64,000 bases of DNA from NCBI GenBank assembly GCA_003259005.1, contig QLII01000001.1, forward strand, positions 4,046,501 through 4,110,500, written 5' to 3'. The position numbers and the translations under genes were made by a program. Numbering within the stretch: the first letter of the stretch is position 1; the number at the start of each line of letters is the position of its first letter. The notes beneath the pieces were generated by a model. That model had not been told where the DNA came from, searched no databases, and was given only the letters and a program-made list of their open reading frames with translations. Below are positions 33,435 to 43,472 of this stretch, one piece after another. The stretch is from Spirosoma telluris (GTDB lineage: Bacteria; Bacteroidota; Bacteroidia; Cytophagales; Spirosomataceae).

Positions 33435-33442
33435 CAAAGGTA
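33435..33442 (-). promoter_or_regulatory. Putative -7 promoter element for the small membrane ORF
   Basis: The minus-strand sequence TACCTTTG fits TAnnTTTG exactly. It is the same octamer as the one upstream of the plus-strand gene at 33763. Confidence 0.45.
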
Positions 33443-33730
33443 AAGAATGAATTAATGCCCTAACGTTATGAAATCATTATCAATAACAATCCACTAATTA
33501 CCAATCACTTATCACCTAATCTACAACTTATTCCGCAATAAACCAAACAAGTAATTCTCCAGAAAAAAAAGTCTAAAATAATAGCATTACTACTTTATAA
33601 CTTATGAGTCTTTCGATTCGATAATTGCGCCGTAATGCTGTCTTGATATCTAATTAGTACCACCCTCTAGGTTTTAAGCGCTCCATCTGTTTAATAATTT
33701 TACCTTAACAAACATCAACAGGGAACGAAT
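33443..33730. other. AT-rich intergenic region without recognised genes
   Basis: No open frame, repeat or RNA gene is supported here. The region separates two oppositely oriented TACCTTTG promoter elements at 33435 and 33731. Confidence 0.5.
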
Positions 33731-33738
33731 TACCTTTG
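33731..33738 (+). promoter_or_regulatory. Putative -7 promoter element
   Basis: TACCTTTG fits the Bacteroidota TAnnTTTG consensus and lies 25 bases before the ATG at 33763. Confidence 0.5.
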
Positions 33739-33762
33739 TAGTAGTTAAACTAAATTATCGAT

Positions 33763-34038
33763 ATGCGCTTTATCGCTGTTTTCAACCAATTTCAAACGTC
33801 TTACGGCTTAGGGTTTGATAGTTTTCTCGATGCTGTCGATTTCCTGTTCTGGGGCTACGAAGACCATGAATTGACGCCAGAAGGTGTTTATGATATCTTA
33901 ACTGACCAGGCAACTCCCTATGAACATGCAGGACAGTTACTTGGCTCTGCCAGCCCTTCTTCCATTCGCACCATTGCCAAAGATTACCTGTCAACCATTC
34001 GTCAAGTAAGCTACTTTATGCACCCTAGTGCTGGTTAA
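33763..34038 (+). CDS. Small protein of unknown function (91 aa)
   Basis: The product is acidic and aromatic (FDSFLDAVDFLFWGYEDHEL) and has no signal peptide, membrane helix or motif I recognise. A well-placed -7 element 25 bases upstream supports expression. It stands alone, with 240 bases to the next small gene, which is similar in size but not visibly related in sequence. Confidence 0.6.
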   Translation: MRFIAVFNQFQTSYGLGFDSFLDAVDFLFWGYEDHELTPEGVYDILTDQATPYEHAGQLLGSASPSSIRTIAKDYLSTIRQVSYFMHPSAG

Positions 34039-34278
34039 TGACCTATTACATCTTTAGCAAAAGTTCATTCATAGAGCTGAACTTTTCGCGGTTAAGCATC
34101 AGAAAGAGGTCGTTTAATAAATAACAGGCTATCAACTCCTGTCCTAACCCCTTAAAGAAGTAACAAAATCAACCCCTCGAAGTTGTAGAAACGGACATGA
34201 TAGCAGGATCTATGCTCCTGTCATGTCTTCAACTTATCCAGTAATAAATTCTGCTATCTACGATCACGACAAAATAAC

Positions 34279-34557
34279 ATGGCTCATCACCGATTGAAAG
34301 CAACCTTGACTAACATTAACAGCCTCTGGTTTGGAGCTGATACACCCATCCGCCAGTATAAAATCAAGTCGAATCCCGAATTGTGGGAGGCTTGTCAACG
34401 GGTTAGCCGGGTGTTCAAGGCACCCTCTGGCGCATCAACTATTGACTACTACACAAAATCGGATAAGAGTGCATTTGCGAGAGCTGTTCAGCAGAAATTA
34501 TATCAGCCCACTGCCAGTCAGCAAGCTTATTATTGCCGTCAACTGGAGTTTGCCTGA
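34279..34557 (+). CDS. Small protein of unknown function (92 aa)
   Basis: The protein is basic and soluble (MAHHRLKATLTNINSLWFG, then WEACQRVSRVFKAPSG) with no recognisable domain. Codon use is similar to its neighbours, and no overlapping competitor frame is stronger. Its function and partners are unknown. The upstream 240-base gap shows no clear promoter. Confidence 0.5.
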   Translation: MAHHRLKATLTNINSLWFGADTPIRQYKIKSNPELWEACQRVSRVFKAPSGASTIDYYTKSDKSAFARAVQQKLYQPTASQQAYYCRQLEFA

Positions 34558-34672
34558 TACATAGCTCTGCTCAGCACTACACATACATAACACTGACAAT
34601 CAACAACTTAAAACTTAATATTTACATAATACAGCAGGCATTTATATTACATTAGGGTAATACAGGGGGCTA

Positions 34673-34680
34673 TAGTTTTG
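34673..34680 (+). promoter_or_regulatory. Putative -7 promoter element
   Basis: TAGTTTTG fits TAnnTTTG and lies 23 bases before the ATG of the phytase-like esterase gene. Confidence 0.5.
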
Positions 34681-34702
34681 CAAAAACATTAAGCTCCTTC
34701 TC

Positions 34703-36012
34703 ATGCGGAAACTATCCTTTCCTTTTTCACTCGCCACTGGCTGTACACTCCTTGGCGGCCTTTTAGTTGCTGCCTGTCAAGATCACCGGATTCCGGCTGT
34801 TCTACCTTTGTTTTCCGAAGCGGCCAATCCAGCCGTGCTGGCTACGTCTCCCAATGGAACCGTAATTTATAATGGTGGATTTGGGTCAGCTATTGCTCAG
34901 GACCCCAACGACCCAACCGCCTTTTATTTACTAACTGACCGGGGCCCAAATGCTGGGGGCTCAGTCGCCAATTCCATCATTTTTGGTAAAGCCGATTTTA
35001 CCCCTCAGATCGGTCGGTTCCGTGCGATTGGCAATCAGTTGATTTTGGAACGAACCATTCTGCTCAAAAATTCAGCCGGGCAGCTGCTCACCGGCCTGCC
35101 TAACCCAGTTGGTCAGGGAAATACGGGGAGATTGCCCTTGACCTGAACGGAAAGACGATTGCGCCCAATGCGGATGGCCTCGACTCCGAAGGGCTTGTGC
35201 TGGCATCGGATGGGTCATTCTGGATAAGTGATGAATATGGCCCGCACATTGTCCATTTCGATGCTAGCGGCAAAACCATTGAGCGCATTAATCCATTCGG
35301 TACGGGCACTGGCGGGCGCACCCTGCCTAAAGTGCTGGCCCGGCGTCGGCCTAACCGGGGTATGGAAGGGTTAACCATAACACCCGATGGCAAAACACTG
35401 GTTGGTCTGATGCAATCGCCCATGTACAACCCTTCCTCAGGAGCCGTATCCGGATCAACCGTGATACGGGTGGTCACCTTCGATATTGCCACGGGAGCCA
35501 CGAAGCAGTATGTCTATCTGATGGAAAACTCGAGTTTAACGGGCTGTAGTGACATTGCGGCTATTACCAATACGACCTTTCTGGCACTGGAACGTGATGG
35601 CGATTATGGAGGTAATCCGGCAAAACCCGCCACGTTCAAGCGTATCTATAAATTCGATCTCGCTGGCGCAACCGATATTTCTGACCCATCGAATGGCGAC
35701 GCTGGTAAGTTATATAATGGCCTGACCGTGGAGCAGCTTAAAGACAAAACGGGCTTACAGAATGCGGGTGTGGTGCCCGTTACGAAAACATTGGTTTTCG
35801 ATATATTAACGCAGATTTCACCGGTTTATCCACACGATAAGGCAGAAGGTATTTCCATCCTTAGCCCTACCCAGTTAGCCATTTCGAATGACGATGATTT
35901 TGGCGTAGTCGATAATGGGCAGAACGGGTTCACGGCCAAAATCCTGCCAGCAACGGGTAAGGTTGACCTCAATCGAATCTATTTCGTGACCCTGTCGGCG
36001 CCGTTGAAGTAA
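34703..36012 (+). CDS. Esterase-like phytase family lipoprotein (one frameshift)
   Basis: The repaired 436-residue protein begins with a lipoprotein signal (lipobox LVAAC, Cys ~26), so it is anchored in the envelope. The mature part is a predicted beta-propeller of the esterase-like activity of phytase family. Supporting segments are FYLLTDRGPNAGG, DSEGLVLASDGSFWISDEYGPHIV, NRGMEGLTITPDGKTLVGL and HDKAEGISILSPTQLAISNDDDFG. Members are thought to hydrolyse phosphate esters, although biochemical data are thin. The frameshift at 35125-35128 fits loss of one G in a five-G run. Its position 6 kb before a beta-propeller phytase and among TonB receptor genes suggests a shared phosphate-ester role. 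Confidence 0.85.
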
Positions 36013-36033
36013 CGACTCTTGCCAGACATAGCA

Positions 36034-36064
36034 AGTCACTTCCTAACAGAAGTGGCTTTTTTTA
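36034..36064 (+). terminator. Rho-independent terminator
   Basis: An 8-bp stem (GTCACTTC/GAAGTGGC, one wobble pair) is followed by eight Ts, 22 bases after the esterase-like gene. Confidence 0.8.
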
Positions 36065-36161
36065 TACCGTATTGACAACGACACCTGGTTGATAACAAAA
36101 CCTTCATACTACGGATACAGAGCGACACGCTATCTTTATAGATTCGATTAATACCTACAGC

Positions 36162-37858
36162 ATGTGTCTCGTTTATGTCCATAAGTTCTGCCACGCTCGC
36201 GGTCTTTATTCATGGTTGACACTCGTATGCCTGGTCGCCTGGACTATCGTTCGTATTCAGGTATCGGCCCAGACGCTCACTAATACCGAACAGCTATCCC
36301 GTCAGTATCCCGACTCGGCTTACCGGCTCATCAAGGTCATGCTGGATAAGGCCATCAGTCAGAGCGACCAACGAACAGAAGGCGATTGTCTTCAACAAAT
36401 TGGGCTATTGCTCTACCATCAGGGGGCTATGTTCAGGCCATCGACTACCTGCTCCAGGCTCAGAAAATTTTCCTCAACACCCGTGATGCCAACCGACTGG
36501 CCCGCAATCGCAATGAACTCGGTACGGTTTATTACTACAACGAACAGGTAGAGCGGGCACTGAGCCAGTTTAACGAAGCCCTGGCTTTTTACCGCCAAAG
36601 CAACAATGCCGAAGGTCTGGCCCAGACCTATGCTAACATTGGGCATATCTACGAAAAACGACACGACCCCAAACAAGCCTATCGCTACCAGAAACTAGCC
36701 CTGGCCAACAGTCTAGCGGCAAAGGACGTGACCAGCCTGCCGAAGATCTACGAGAATCTGGGGAGTATTTTTGAAGATGAAGCTCAATATGACTCGGCTT
36801 ATTATTATTACCAGAACGCGCTGACCCTTACCCAACAGACGCACGATGAAATTGGGCAGATTGAAATCATCAACAACCTCGGCGATATTTTCCGAAAAAC
36901 AGGTCGATTTGAACAAGGGCTGAAACGCTCCCGTGAGGCCATGCAGCGGTCACAGCAAACAGGGGAAGTATACCAGCTTAGTGCGGCTCTTCGCGACATG
37001 GCCAAGACGTATCGGTTACTGAACCAGCCCGACAGTGCGTATGTCTATCTGGAACGAAGCCGCGATTTCGTAGATGCGATTTATGCCGCCGAAAATACCC
37101 GACAGATTACTTTACTGCAAACGCTCTATGATGTTGAACGGAAAGACAGCGAAATTGCGCAGTTGAACGCCCAGAAACGAATCGACTTCATTATCATCCT
37201 TGCCGCCAGTGTCGTGTTGGTCTTAATTGGTATTCTGGGTGTCGTAATCATCAGTCGGCAGCGGCTGAAAATCCGGAACGAACAGGCCCTCAATCAGCAG
37301 AACCAGCAGATATTCCAGACGCAGAACGAGTTGATGCAGGTTGAGTTGAAAAACCAGCAACTGGAAGAAGAGAATCTGAAAGGGCAGCTTGAGTTGAAGA
37401 GCAAAGAGCTAACTACCCATACTCTGCAAATCATTCAGAAAAATCAGGTATTGGAAGAACTTAAAGAGGACCTGACGGCCATTCTGAATGATGACAAACG
37501 GGACCAGAAAAAGCAAGTCCGACAACTGGTGCAGAAAATCACCCTAAACTTCAGTCAGGATAAATACTGGGACGATTTCAGAACCATTTTCGATCAGGTT
37601 CACCCCTACTTCTTTACCCAGCTCACGCAGCAATTTCCCGATTTAACCGCCACCGACCTACGCCTGATTGCCCTGCTGAAGATGAACATCAGTTCGGCGG
37701 ATGTCGCCACGCTACTTGGCATTTCGTCGGATAGTTTGCGGGTATCCCGGTACCGGCTCCGCAAAAAAATGGGACTTGCCGAAGGCGAATCGCTCTCGGC
37801 CTACATTCAACGGTTTCCTTCGCAACCGCTGGCATCACCTGAAAACAGCACGATATAG
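36162..37858 (+). CDS. Membrane-bound TPR regulator with C-terminal HTH (one frameshift)
   Basis: The repaired 565-residue protein has an N-terminal signal or membrane segment (YSWLTLVCLVAWTIV). A periplasmic TPR array spans ~45-320, followed by a transmembrane helix (FIIILAASVVLVLIGILGVV). A long coiled coil rich in Gln and Glu comes next (~370-455). A helix-turn-helix resembling LuxR/GerE folds ends the protein (DLTATDLRLIALLKMNISSADVATLLG, split by me at LLKM; then RVSRYRLRKKMG). The architecture is that of Bacteroidota one-component membrane regulators. It lies directly upstream of the first TonB receptor gene, so control of that module is plausible. The frameshift at 36422-36426 fits loss of one G. 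Confidence 0.83.
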
Positions 37859-37883
37859 GGGATTTTGCCGCCCTTCACAGTTA

Positions 37884-38022
37884 GGCAACAGTTTGGTAAC
37901 AATAACATAATGGACAACCCTCAACAGCATACACCACTAAATATCAATTACTTACAAAGAAAATAACTTCATTGTTGCCTTTCTGTTTACACTCCTAATT
38001 GACTTGTTGCCTTTTTGTTCAC
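37884..38022 (+). promoter_or_regulatory. 11-bp-phased direct repeats (Pho-box-like operators) before TonB receptor 1
   Basis: Three pairs of hexamers occur at exactly 11-base spacing. GTTGCC-N5-GTTTAC lies at 37974-37990, GTTGCC-N5-GTTCAC at 38006-38022, and an opposite-strand copy GGCAAC-N5-GGTAAC at 37884-37900. Direct hexamer repeats one helical turn apart are how PhoB/OmpR-family regulators bind DNA. A -7-like CACCTTTG follows at 38056. The regulator itself is not identified. Confidence 0.55.
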
Positions 38023-38129
38023 GGGTCAAATTTGCCCGACTCATCTCCTCCTCCTCACCTTTGCGGCATCAACTAAATAGGGCCTTTGCCTCTGGGTAGG
38101 CCACGTATTAGTTGCCATTCGCAAACTAC

Positions 38130-40883
38130 ATGAATCGACTACTACTGACAATCGTTTGCCTGCTGCTTATCCCGAAGGTCTGGGGTGGCACTATCCGGGG
38201 ACGGGCCGTAGATGCCATTACAGGTCAGCCCGTCATTGGGGCGACACTTATTCTGGAAACGACTAAACTCTATGCGGTATCGGGTTTAGATGGCTCGTAT
38301 CTGATTAAAAACATACCCATCGGAACCTACAAAATTCGGATCAGTTACGTATCGTACCGAACCATGATCCGCGATATTCAGCTAACAAACGACGAGCAGA
38401 TACTAACGCTGGATCTACCTCTGGAGTCTGAAACCGATCGGCAAATTGCCGAAGTCACGGTAAAAGCTAAACGCGACGGCAGCAGCGACCGCACAGCCCG
38501 CGACCTCGAACGGAATGCCCTGCAAGTGACCAATATCGTATCGGGTCGAACCATCGAACTCTCGCCCGATTTGACCGTTGCCAATGTCATTCAGCGCGTG
38601 TCGGGCATTTCAATTGAGCGCAACAGCAATGGCGATGGGCAGTATGCTATTCTGCGTGGCATGGACAAACGGTACAACTATACGCTGGTCAACGGGGTGA
38701 AGATTCCCAGTCCCGATAATCGGTACCGCTACGTGCCACTCGACATTTTCCCGGCCGAACTCCTCGACCGGCTGGAAGTGTATAAAGCCCTGACCCCGAG
38801 TATGGAAGGCGATGCCGTTGGGGGAGCCATCAACATGGTGATGAAAGATGCACCCGACCATATGACTGTTTTGGCCAATATCTCGTCGGGCTATAGCGAG
38901 CTATTTTTCAATCAGCCCTTTGTTAGTTTCGACGCCAACCACATCAACTCAAAGTCGCCTTACGAGCAGTTTGGAAATCAGTACAGTGCCAAATTCGCCG
39001 ATTTTAACAAAGCGTCAACAACCTACACCCGCCAGGCCCCCTCCGAACCTACTCGGCAGTTTTGCAGTGGGTAACCGATTCTTCAACCGACGGTTTGGCG
39101 TTATGCTGGCGGGGAGTTTGCAAAACACGTTCCGGGGTAGCAACAGCCTGTTTTTCAGTGGCGATGTGGTCGATACCCTGCGCGGCATAACCCTTACCAA
39201 ACAAAGCGAACGACAGTATTCCGAGCATCAAACGCGCTATGGCCTTCATGCCAAGATGGATTTCCGCGTTAACGATAACAACAAAATCCAGTGGTTCAAT
39301 GCTCTCATTAGCTTGGCCAACCAACAGATTCGGGATACCAAATCAACGGAATTGGGCATTGGTGGCTTCGATCCGGTGCTGGGCAATGCCACCCTGGGCT
39401 ACGAAACGCGCTCGCGGTTAACGAAACAGAAGATCTATACCAGCACCCTTCAGGGAACACATCAATTAACACCCGTTTTCGGCATCAATTGGTCGGCGGT
39501 GTATTCATTGGCAACCAACGAAGTGCCCGATCAGACCTATGTACCCTGCTGGGCATACGCAAAAATTTTGTGGAACAACGGACAACCGTTAATGATGGTC
39601 AACGTCGATGGGAACACAACTCCGATACGGACCTGGCGGGTTATCTGAATCTGACGCTGAAAACCAAGCTGGCAGGCGTAGCCGTCGAATGGATGGCAGG
39701 GGGCTTGTACCGCGACAAGCAGCGCACTAATTTTTACAACAACTACACCCTGCGGCCAAGCAATCCCTTCGCTCAGTACGGCATTGACTTCACGGACTAT
39801 AATCAAATCGCCTGGACCATTCAGAACCCGCTCGGTTCGGTGGCATCAGCCCTGAACTATGATGCGACAGAGAAAACCGCATCGGGTTATCTGCAATTCC
39901 GTACCGTCGATCAGCCACTTGAAGTAACCGGTGGTGTTCGCATCGAGCATACCGATCAGCGGTACGCCATGAAGTTCCCGATTGGCGAAGATAATCCGAC
40001 GGGTAGCCAGATTTATACCGATGTGCTGCCGAGCCTGCATTTCCGTTACCGGCCAAACGAGCAGACCAACTGGCGGCTTTCCTACTTCCGGTCGCTGAAC
40101 CGGCCCGGCTTTTTTGAGATCGTCCCCTATAGGATTGTCAATGAGGAATATCAGGAACGCGGCAACCCCAGCCTGAAACGGGCCATTGCCGATAACGTTG
40201 ATCTTCGGTATGAGTTTTTCCCCCGTCCGATGGAGCAGTTTATGGTCGGTTTATTCTACAAGCACATTCAGGACCCTATTGAATATACACTTCAGAAAGA
40301 TGCCATCCGGGGTCAGGATTTGTACTATGGACCCGGCAATTTTGGCAATGCAACGAACCTCGGACTGGAGGTCGATGCCATCAAGTATTTCCGACAGTGG
40401 GGAGTAAAGGGCAATTATACCTACACCAATTCCAGCATTACCACACCCAAGTCGAAGCGAATCCGCAACGCCCAGGGCGACCTGGAAACCATTACCGTTA
40501 ACCAGACACGGGCACTCTACGGCCAGTCGGCACACGTAGCAAACCTATCGTTGCTTTACAAAGATACCGAACATGGCTGGGATGGTCAGTTGGCGGCCAG
40601 TTATACAGGTGGACGCATCAATACAGTCTCTCAATTTGTCGATAACGATCTGTATCAGAAAGGTTTCATTCAGATGGACGCATCTGCTGAAAAACGATTA
40701 GGGCATGGATTCCTCCTGTTTGCCAAAGCGAATAACCTCCTGAATACGCCCACTGAAATTTTCATCAATAATGCCAGTAGTAAAAATTCAGATGTGCCCA
40801 ACCAGGATCTTTCCGGCAAGACCCTCATCCGGCGCGACTTCTACCAACGCTCCTATGTGCTTGGCATCCGGTATAAACTGTAA
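38130..40883 (+). CDS. TonB-dependent outer-membrane receptor 1 (two frameshifts)
   Basis: The repaired 917-residue protein has a signal peptide (LLLTIVCLLLIPKVWG). A carboxypeptidase-regulatory-like domain (~25-110; GQPVIGATLILETT, LDGSYLIKNIPIGTYKIRIS) precedes the plug (~125-235; TVANVIQRVSGISIERN, ILRGMDKRYNYTLVNG, GDAVGGAINMVMK). The rest is a 22-strand beta-barrel ending in RSYVLGIRYKL. It should import a ligand using TonB energy. The ATG at 38130 is preferred to a TTG at 38112. Breaks are at 39037-39041, where one extra C fits, and 39544-39546, where one missing C fits. A beta-helix lipoprotein gene, not a susD-like gene, follows at 41020. Confidence 0.87.
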
Positions 40884-40914
40884 AAACAATAGAACGCAGA
40901 TTGTTATGATCAAC

Positions 40915-40960
40915 ATGACACATTATGATTTTCCAGATTCTTTAAATCATAATGTGTCAT
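40915..40960. repeat. Perfect 16-bp inverted repeat between receptor and lipoprotein genes
   Basis: Arms at 40915-40930 (ATGACACATTATGATT) and 40945-40960 are perfectly complementary with a 14-base loop. The structure has no T-run. It could attenuate readthrough or protect the 3' end of the receptor mRNA. Confidence 0.7.
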
Positions 40961-41019
40961 ACCAGTCATAAAAATCTGTGTTCCAAAAAAGTCAACAAAT
41001 TCATAATCAATCAATAACC

Positions 41020-42288
41020 ATGAAACAAGTATTTATTATAGCCGCTCTGTCGGCTGCTGTGCTGGTGGGTTGCTCAAAGAGCGACGACACAAACAACCCC
41101 ATCGTTACCCCAACGCCTGTTGTGAAAGAAGCGGTATCGGGCGATGTGTCGGGCACCTGGACGAAAGGAAACACCTATAAAATTACAGGCCATTTACAGG
41201 TGCCAGCCAGTACGTCATTAGTCATTGAAGAAGGTGTCAACGTGGTTTTCAGCGACTCAACGGTAAAACCCGAATTGATCGTGAAAGGCAATCTCTACAT
41301 CATGGGAACATCGGCGAATCCAGTAAAGCTTACGGTACCCGATGCCTGGAAAACAACTGCCAACCAATGGGGTAGCCTATGGGGTGGCATCATTGCGGCA
41401 CCAAGCTGCGCCGAGCTGCTGATCGACAACGCCATTATTGAATACGGTGGGGCCGTAACGACCGAAAGTTCACCTTCGGTAAAAGCAGGCTTGTACAAAG
41501 CGGCTGCGGGCAACCACGTTCCGGCAGTCAACTACTCGAATGTAAATGGCAAGCTGGTTATCGTCAATAGCCGGTTGAACAACCAGAACGAAGATGGTTT
41601 TTACATCGAAGGCGGTAAGGTCATTATTGCCAACAACAAGATCTATACGCAGGGTGTATCAGGTGGCGATGCCATCAACATCAAGTCGGGTGTGCAGGCC
41701 GATGTAGCATTTAATATGGTATATAGCCCCAACACCAATGCGCTGAAGCTCTCGAACTCCGGTGACCGCGTGCCGCAAGCCTATGTAGTTGCCTATAACA
41801 ACACGATTGTGAATGCGGGCTGGCGTCGGCCTACCATCAAAGGTGGTTCGATCTGGGTAGAACTTAGGGTTCGGGCTGAGTTGTACAATAACCTGCTGGC
41901 CAATGACCGGTTTGGCGTAAAACGCGATCCTAAAAATGCCGAAGATGACCGCAGCAAAGTGAGCAATAACCTGTATTACGGGGCCACTCAGGACGGCGTT
42001 ACGGGTTTCCAGCCTAGCACTGAAATACTGACCGGCACGAATGATGTCATCAGCAAAACCGTTGGCGACAATGATCCTAAGTTCGTAAACTACCCACTCA
42101 CGACCGATTCTAAAAACGCGATCTTCAACACAGCCTGGGATTTCCGTTTGCAAGCCAGTTCGCCCGCCATCGGTAAAGGAACCACGAGCTTCACACGTCT
42201 GTATGCTGATGGAATTTCGTTTGCCAATGGCACACTTTACAAATCGCCAGCGCCATCAACAACCATCGGTGCATTTGGTACGAACTAA
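41020..42288 (+). CDS. Right-handed beta-helix lipoprotein 1 (TonB-linked)
   Basis: The 422-residue protein starts at the ATG at 41020, giving a lipoprotein signal with lipobox LVGC (Cys ~17). After a Pro/Thr linker come hydrophobic, Asn- and Gly-rich turns that suggest a right-handed parallel beta-helix (YKITGHLQVPASTSLVIEEG, LIVKGNLYIMGTSANPVKLT, GKVIIANNKIYTQG). Its N-terminal plan, WTxxNxYxLTGxxxV then GTxxxP and WGgi, is shared with the lipoprotein at 48408, also next to a TonB receptor. I infer a surface ligand-binding or polymer-handling role alongside the receptor. No catalytic residues were identified. Confidence 0.75.
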   Translation: MKQVFIIAALSAAVLVGCSKSDDTNNPIVTPTPVVKEAVSGDVSGTWTKGNTYKITGHLQVPASTSLVIEEGVNVVFSDSTVKPELIVKGNLYIMGTSANPVKLTVPDAWKTTANQWGSLWGGIIAAPSCAELLIDNAIIEYGGAVTTESSPSVKAGLYKAAAGNHVPAVNYSNVNGKLVIVNSRLNNQNEDGFYIEGGKVIIANNKIYTQGVSGGDAINIKSGVQADVAFNMVYSPNTNALKLSNSGDRVPQAYVVAYNNTIVNAGWRRPTIKGGSIWVELRVRAELYNNLLANDRFGVKRDPKNAEDDRSKVSNNLYYGATQDGVTGFQPSTEILTGTNDVISKTVGDNDPKFVNYPLTTDSKNAIFNTAWDFRLQASSPAIGKGTTSFTRLYADGISFANGTLYKSPAPSTTIGAFGTN

Positions 42289-42307
42289 TAAATAGATCAG
42301 AAAAAAA

Positions 42308-42336
42308 CTTCCCGAAAGCTTTGAGCTTTCGGGAAG
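42308..42336 (-). terminator. Strong hairpin oriented as a minus-strand terminator
   Basis: A perfect 13-bp stem (CTTCCCGAAAGCT/AGCTTTCGGGAAG) with a 3-base loop is preceded on the plus strand by seven As, so the T-run is on the minus strand. Both flanking genes are on the plus strand. It may act as a plus-strand attenuator or end an antisense transcript. Confidence 0.65.
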
Positions 42337-42353
42337 TCGATTCCGTAGTATTC

Positions 42354-43388
42354 ATGAATTACCGTCTGGCGATCTTCTTACCCCTCTTTCTGGCTACCTG
42401 CCAGTCTACAGCCCAAACTCCTGTCAAGCCCGTTGTCATCACCGATACGGTCCGGCACGACACCGATGATCCGGCCATCTGGATTAACCCTGTCGATGCC
42501 ACGAAAAGTCTGATTATTGGCACGGATAAAGACCAGGATGGTGGCCTGTATGTGTTCGATCTGCAAGGCAAAATCGTCCGGGAAATTCACGACCTCAAAC
42601 GACCCAATAACGTGGACGTTGCCTACGGTCTGATGCTAGGCGGTAAACCCACCGATATTGCCGTAACGACCGAACGATTCTCGCACAAGCTTCGGATTTT
42701 CTCGGTGCCCAATATGAAACCCGTTGATAACGGTGGTCTGGATATGTTTGTTGGCGACACAGCCAGTGGTTTCCGCGATTTAATGGGGATTGCGCTCTAC
42801 AAAACAGCATCGGGGGTATTATATGCTATGGTTGGCCGTAAAACGGGCCCAACCGACGGCTCGTACATTGGCCAATATCGACTTGAAGATAATGGAAAAG
42901 GCCAGATTCAGGCTACGCTGGTTCGGAAATTCGGGATGTATAGCGGTAAGAAAGAAATTGAATCCATTGCCGTTGACAACGAACTCGGCTACGTCTATTA
43001 CTCCGACGAAGGAGTAGGTGTTCGCAAATACTACGCTGACCCAGAAAAAGGCAATCAGGAACTGGCTTTATTTGCAAAAACGGGCTTTGCAGAGGATCAC
43101 GAAGGTATTTCGATCTATAAAACGGGGCCTAAAACAGGTTACCTGCTTGTTTCAGATCAGGGAGCGAATCAGTTCCACATCTTCCGGCGCGAGGGTGAAC
43201 CAGGCCATCCGAATGAGTATAAGGTCCTGAAAATAGTGAAAGTAGCCGCTCAGGTTAGCGATGGCTCTGAGGTGACGAACATACCCTTAGGTAAACAATT
43301 TCCGCATGGATTGTTTGTGACCATGTCGGAAGGGAAAACATTTCACTATTATCGTTGGGAGGACATTGCGGGTAAAGATCTGAAGTGA
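42354..43388 (+). CDS. Beta-propeller phytase
   Basis: The 344-residue protein has a short N-terminal signal (AIFLPLFLATCQSTAQ, possible lipobox-like LATC). It follows the beta-propeller phytase family throughout: the calcium- and phosphate-binding DTDDPAIWINP near the start, GTDKDQDGGLYVFDLQGK, RPNNVDVAYG, KEIESIAVDNELGYVYYSDE, DHEGISIYKT and YLLVSDQGANQFHIF. These enzymes release phosphate from phytate (inositol hexakisphosphate) using bound calcium. The ATG at 42354 gives a proper leader; the upstream in-frame ATG at 42321 lies in the hairpin. It follows the beta-helix lipoprotein by 65 bases, supporting a phytate-scavenging module. Confidence 0.9.
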   Translation: MNYRLAIFLPLFLATCQSTAQTPVKPVVITDTVRHDTDDPAIWINPVDATKSLIIGTDKDQDGGLYVFDLQGKIVREIHDLKRPNNVDVAYGLMLGGKPTDIAVTTERFSHKLRIFSVPNMKPVDNGGLDMFVGDTASGFRDLMGIALYKTASGVLYAMVGRKTGPTDGSYIGQYRLEDNGKGQIQATLVRKFGMYSGKKEIESIAVDNELGYVYYSDEGVGVRKYYADPEKGNQELALFAKTGFAEDHEGISIYKTGPKTGYLLVSDQGANQFHIFRREGEPGHPNEYKVLKIVKVAAQVSDGSEVTNIPLGKQFPHGLFVTMSEGKTFHYYRWEDIAGKDLK

Positions 43389-43400
43389 GAAACGAGGAGT

Positions 43401-43464
43401 AACGTTCGGGAGGAGTAAAGCAGAGGATAGTGATGCCTGTTGGCTTACAGGCTTCCCGAACGTT
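43401..43464. terminator. Nested inverted repeats between convergent genes
   Basis: An outer perfect 11-bp repeat (AACGTTCGGGA at 43401, TCCCGAACGTT at 43454) encloses a 6-bp hairpin (GCCTGT at 43435, ACAGGC at 43447). It sits between the phytase gene and the leftward histone-like gene and probably ends both transcripts. Confidence 0.6.
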
Positions 43465-43472
43465 TAGTTACC

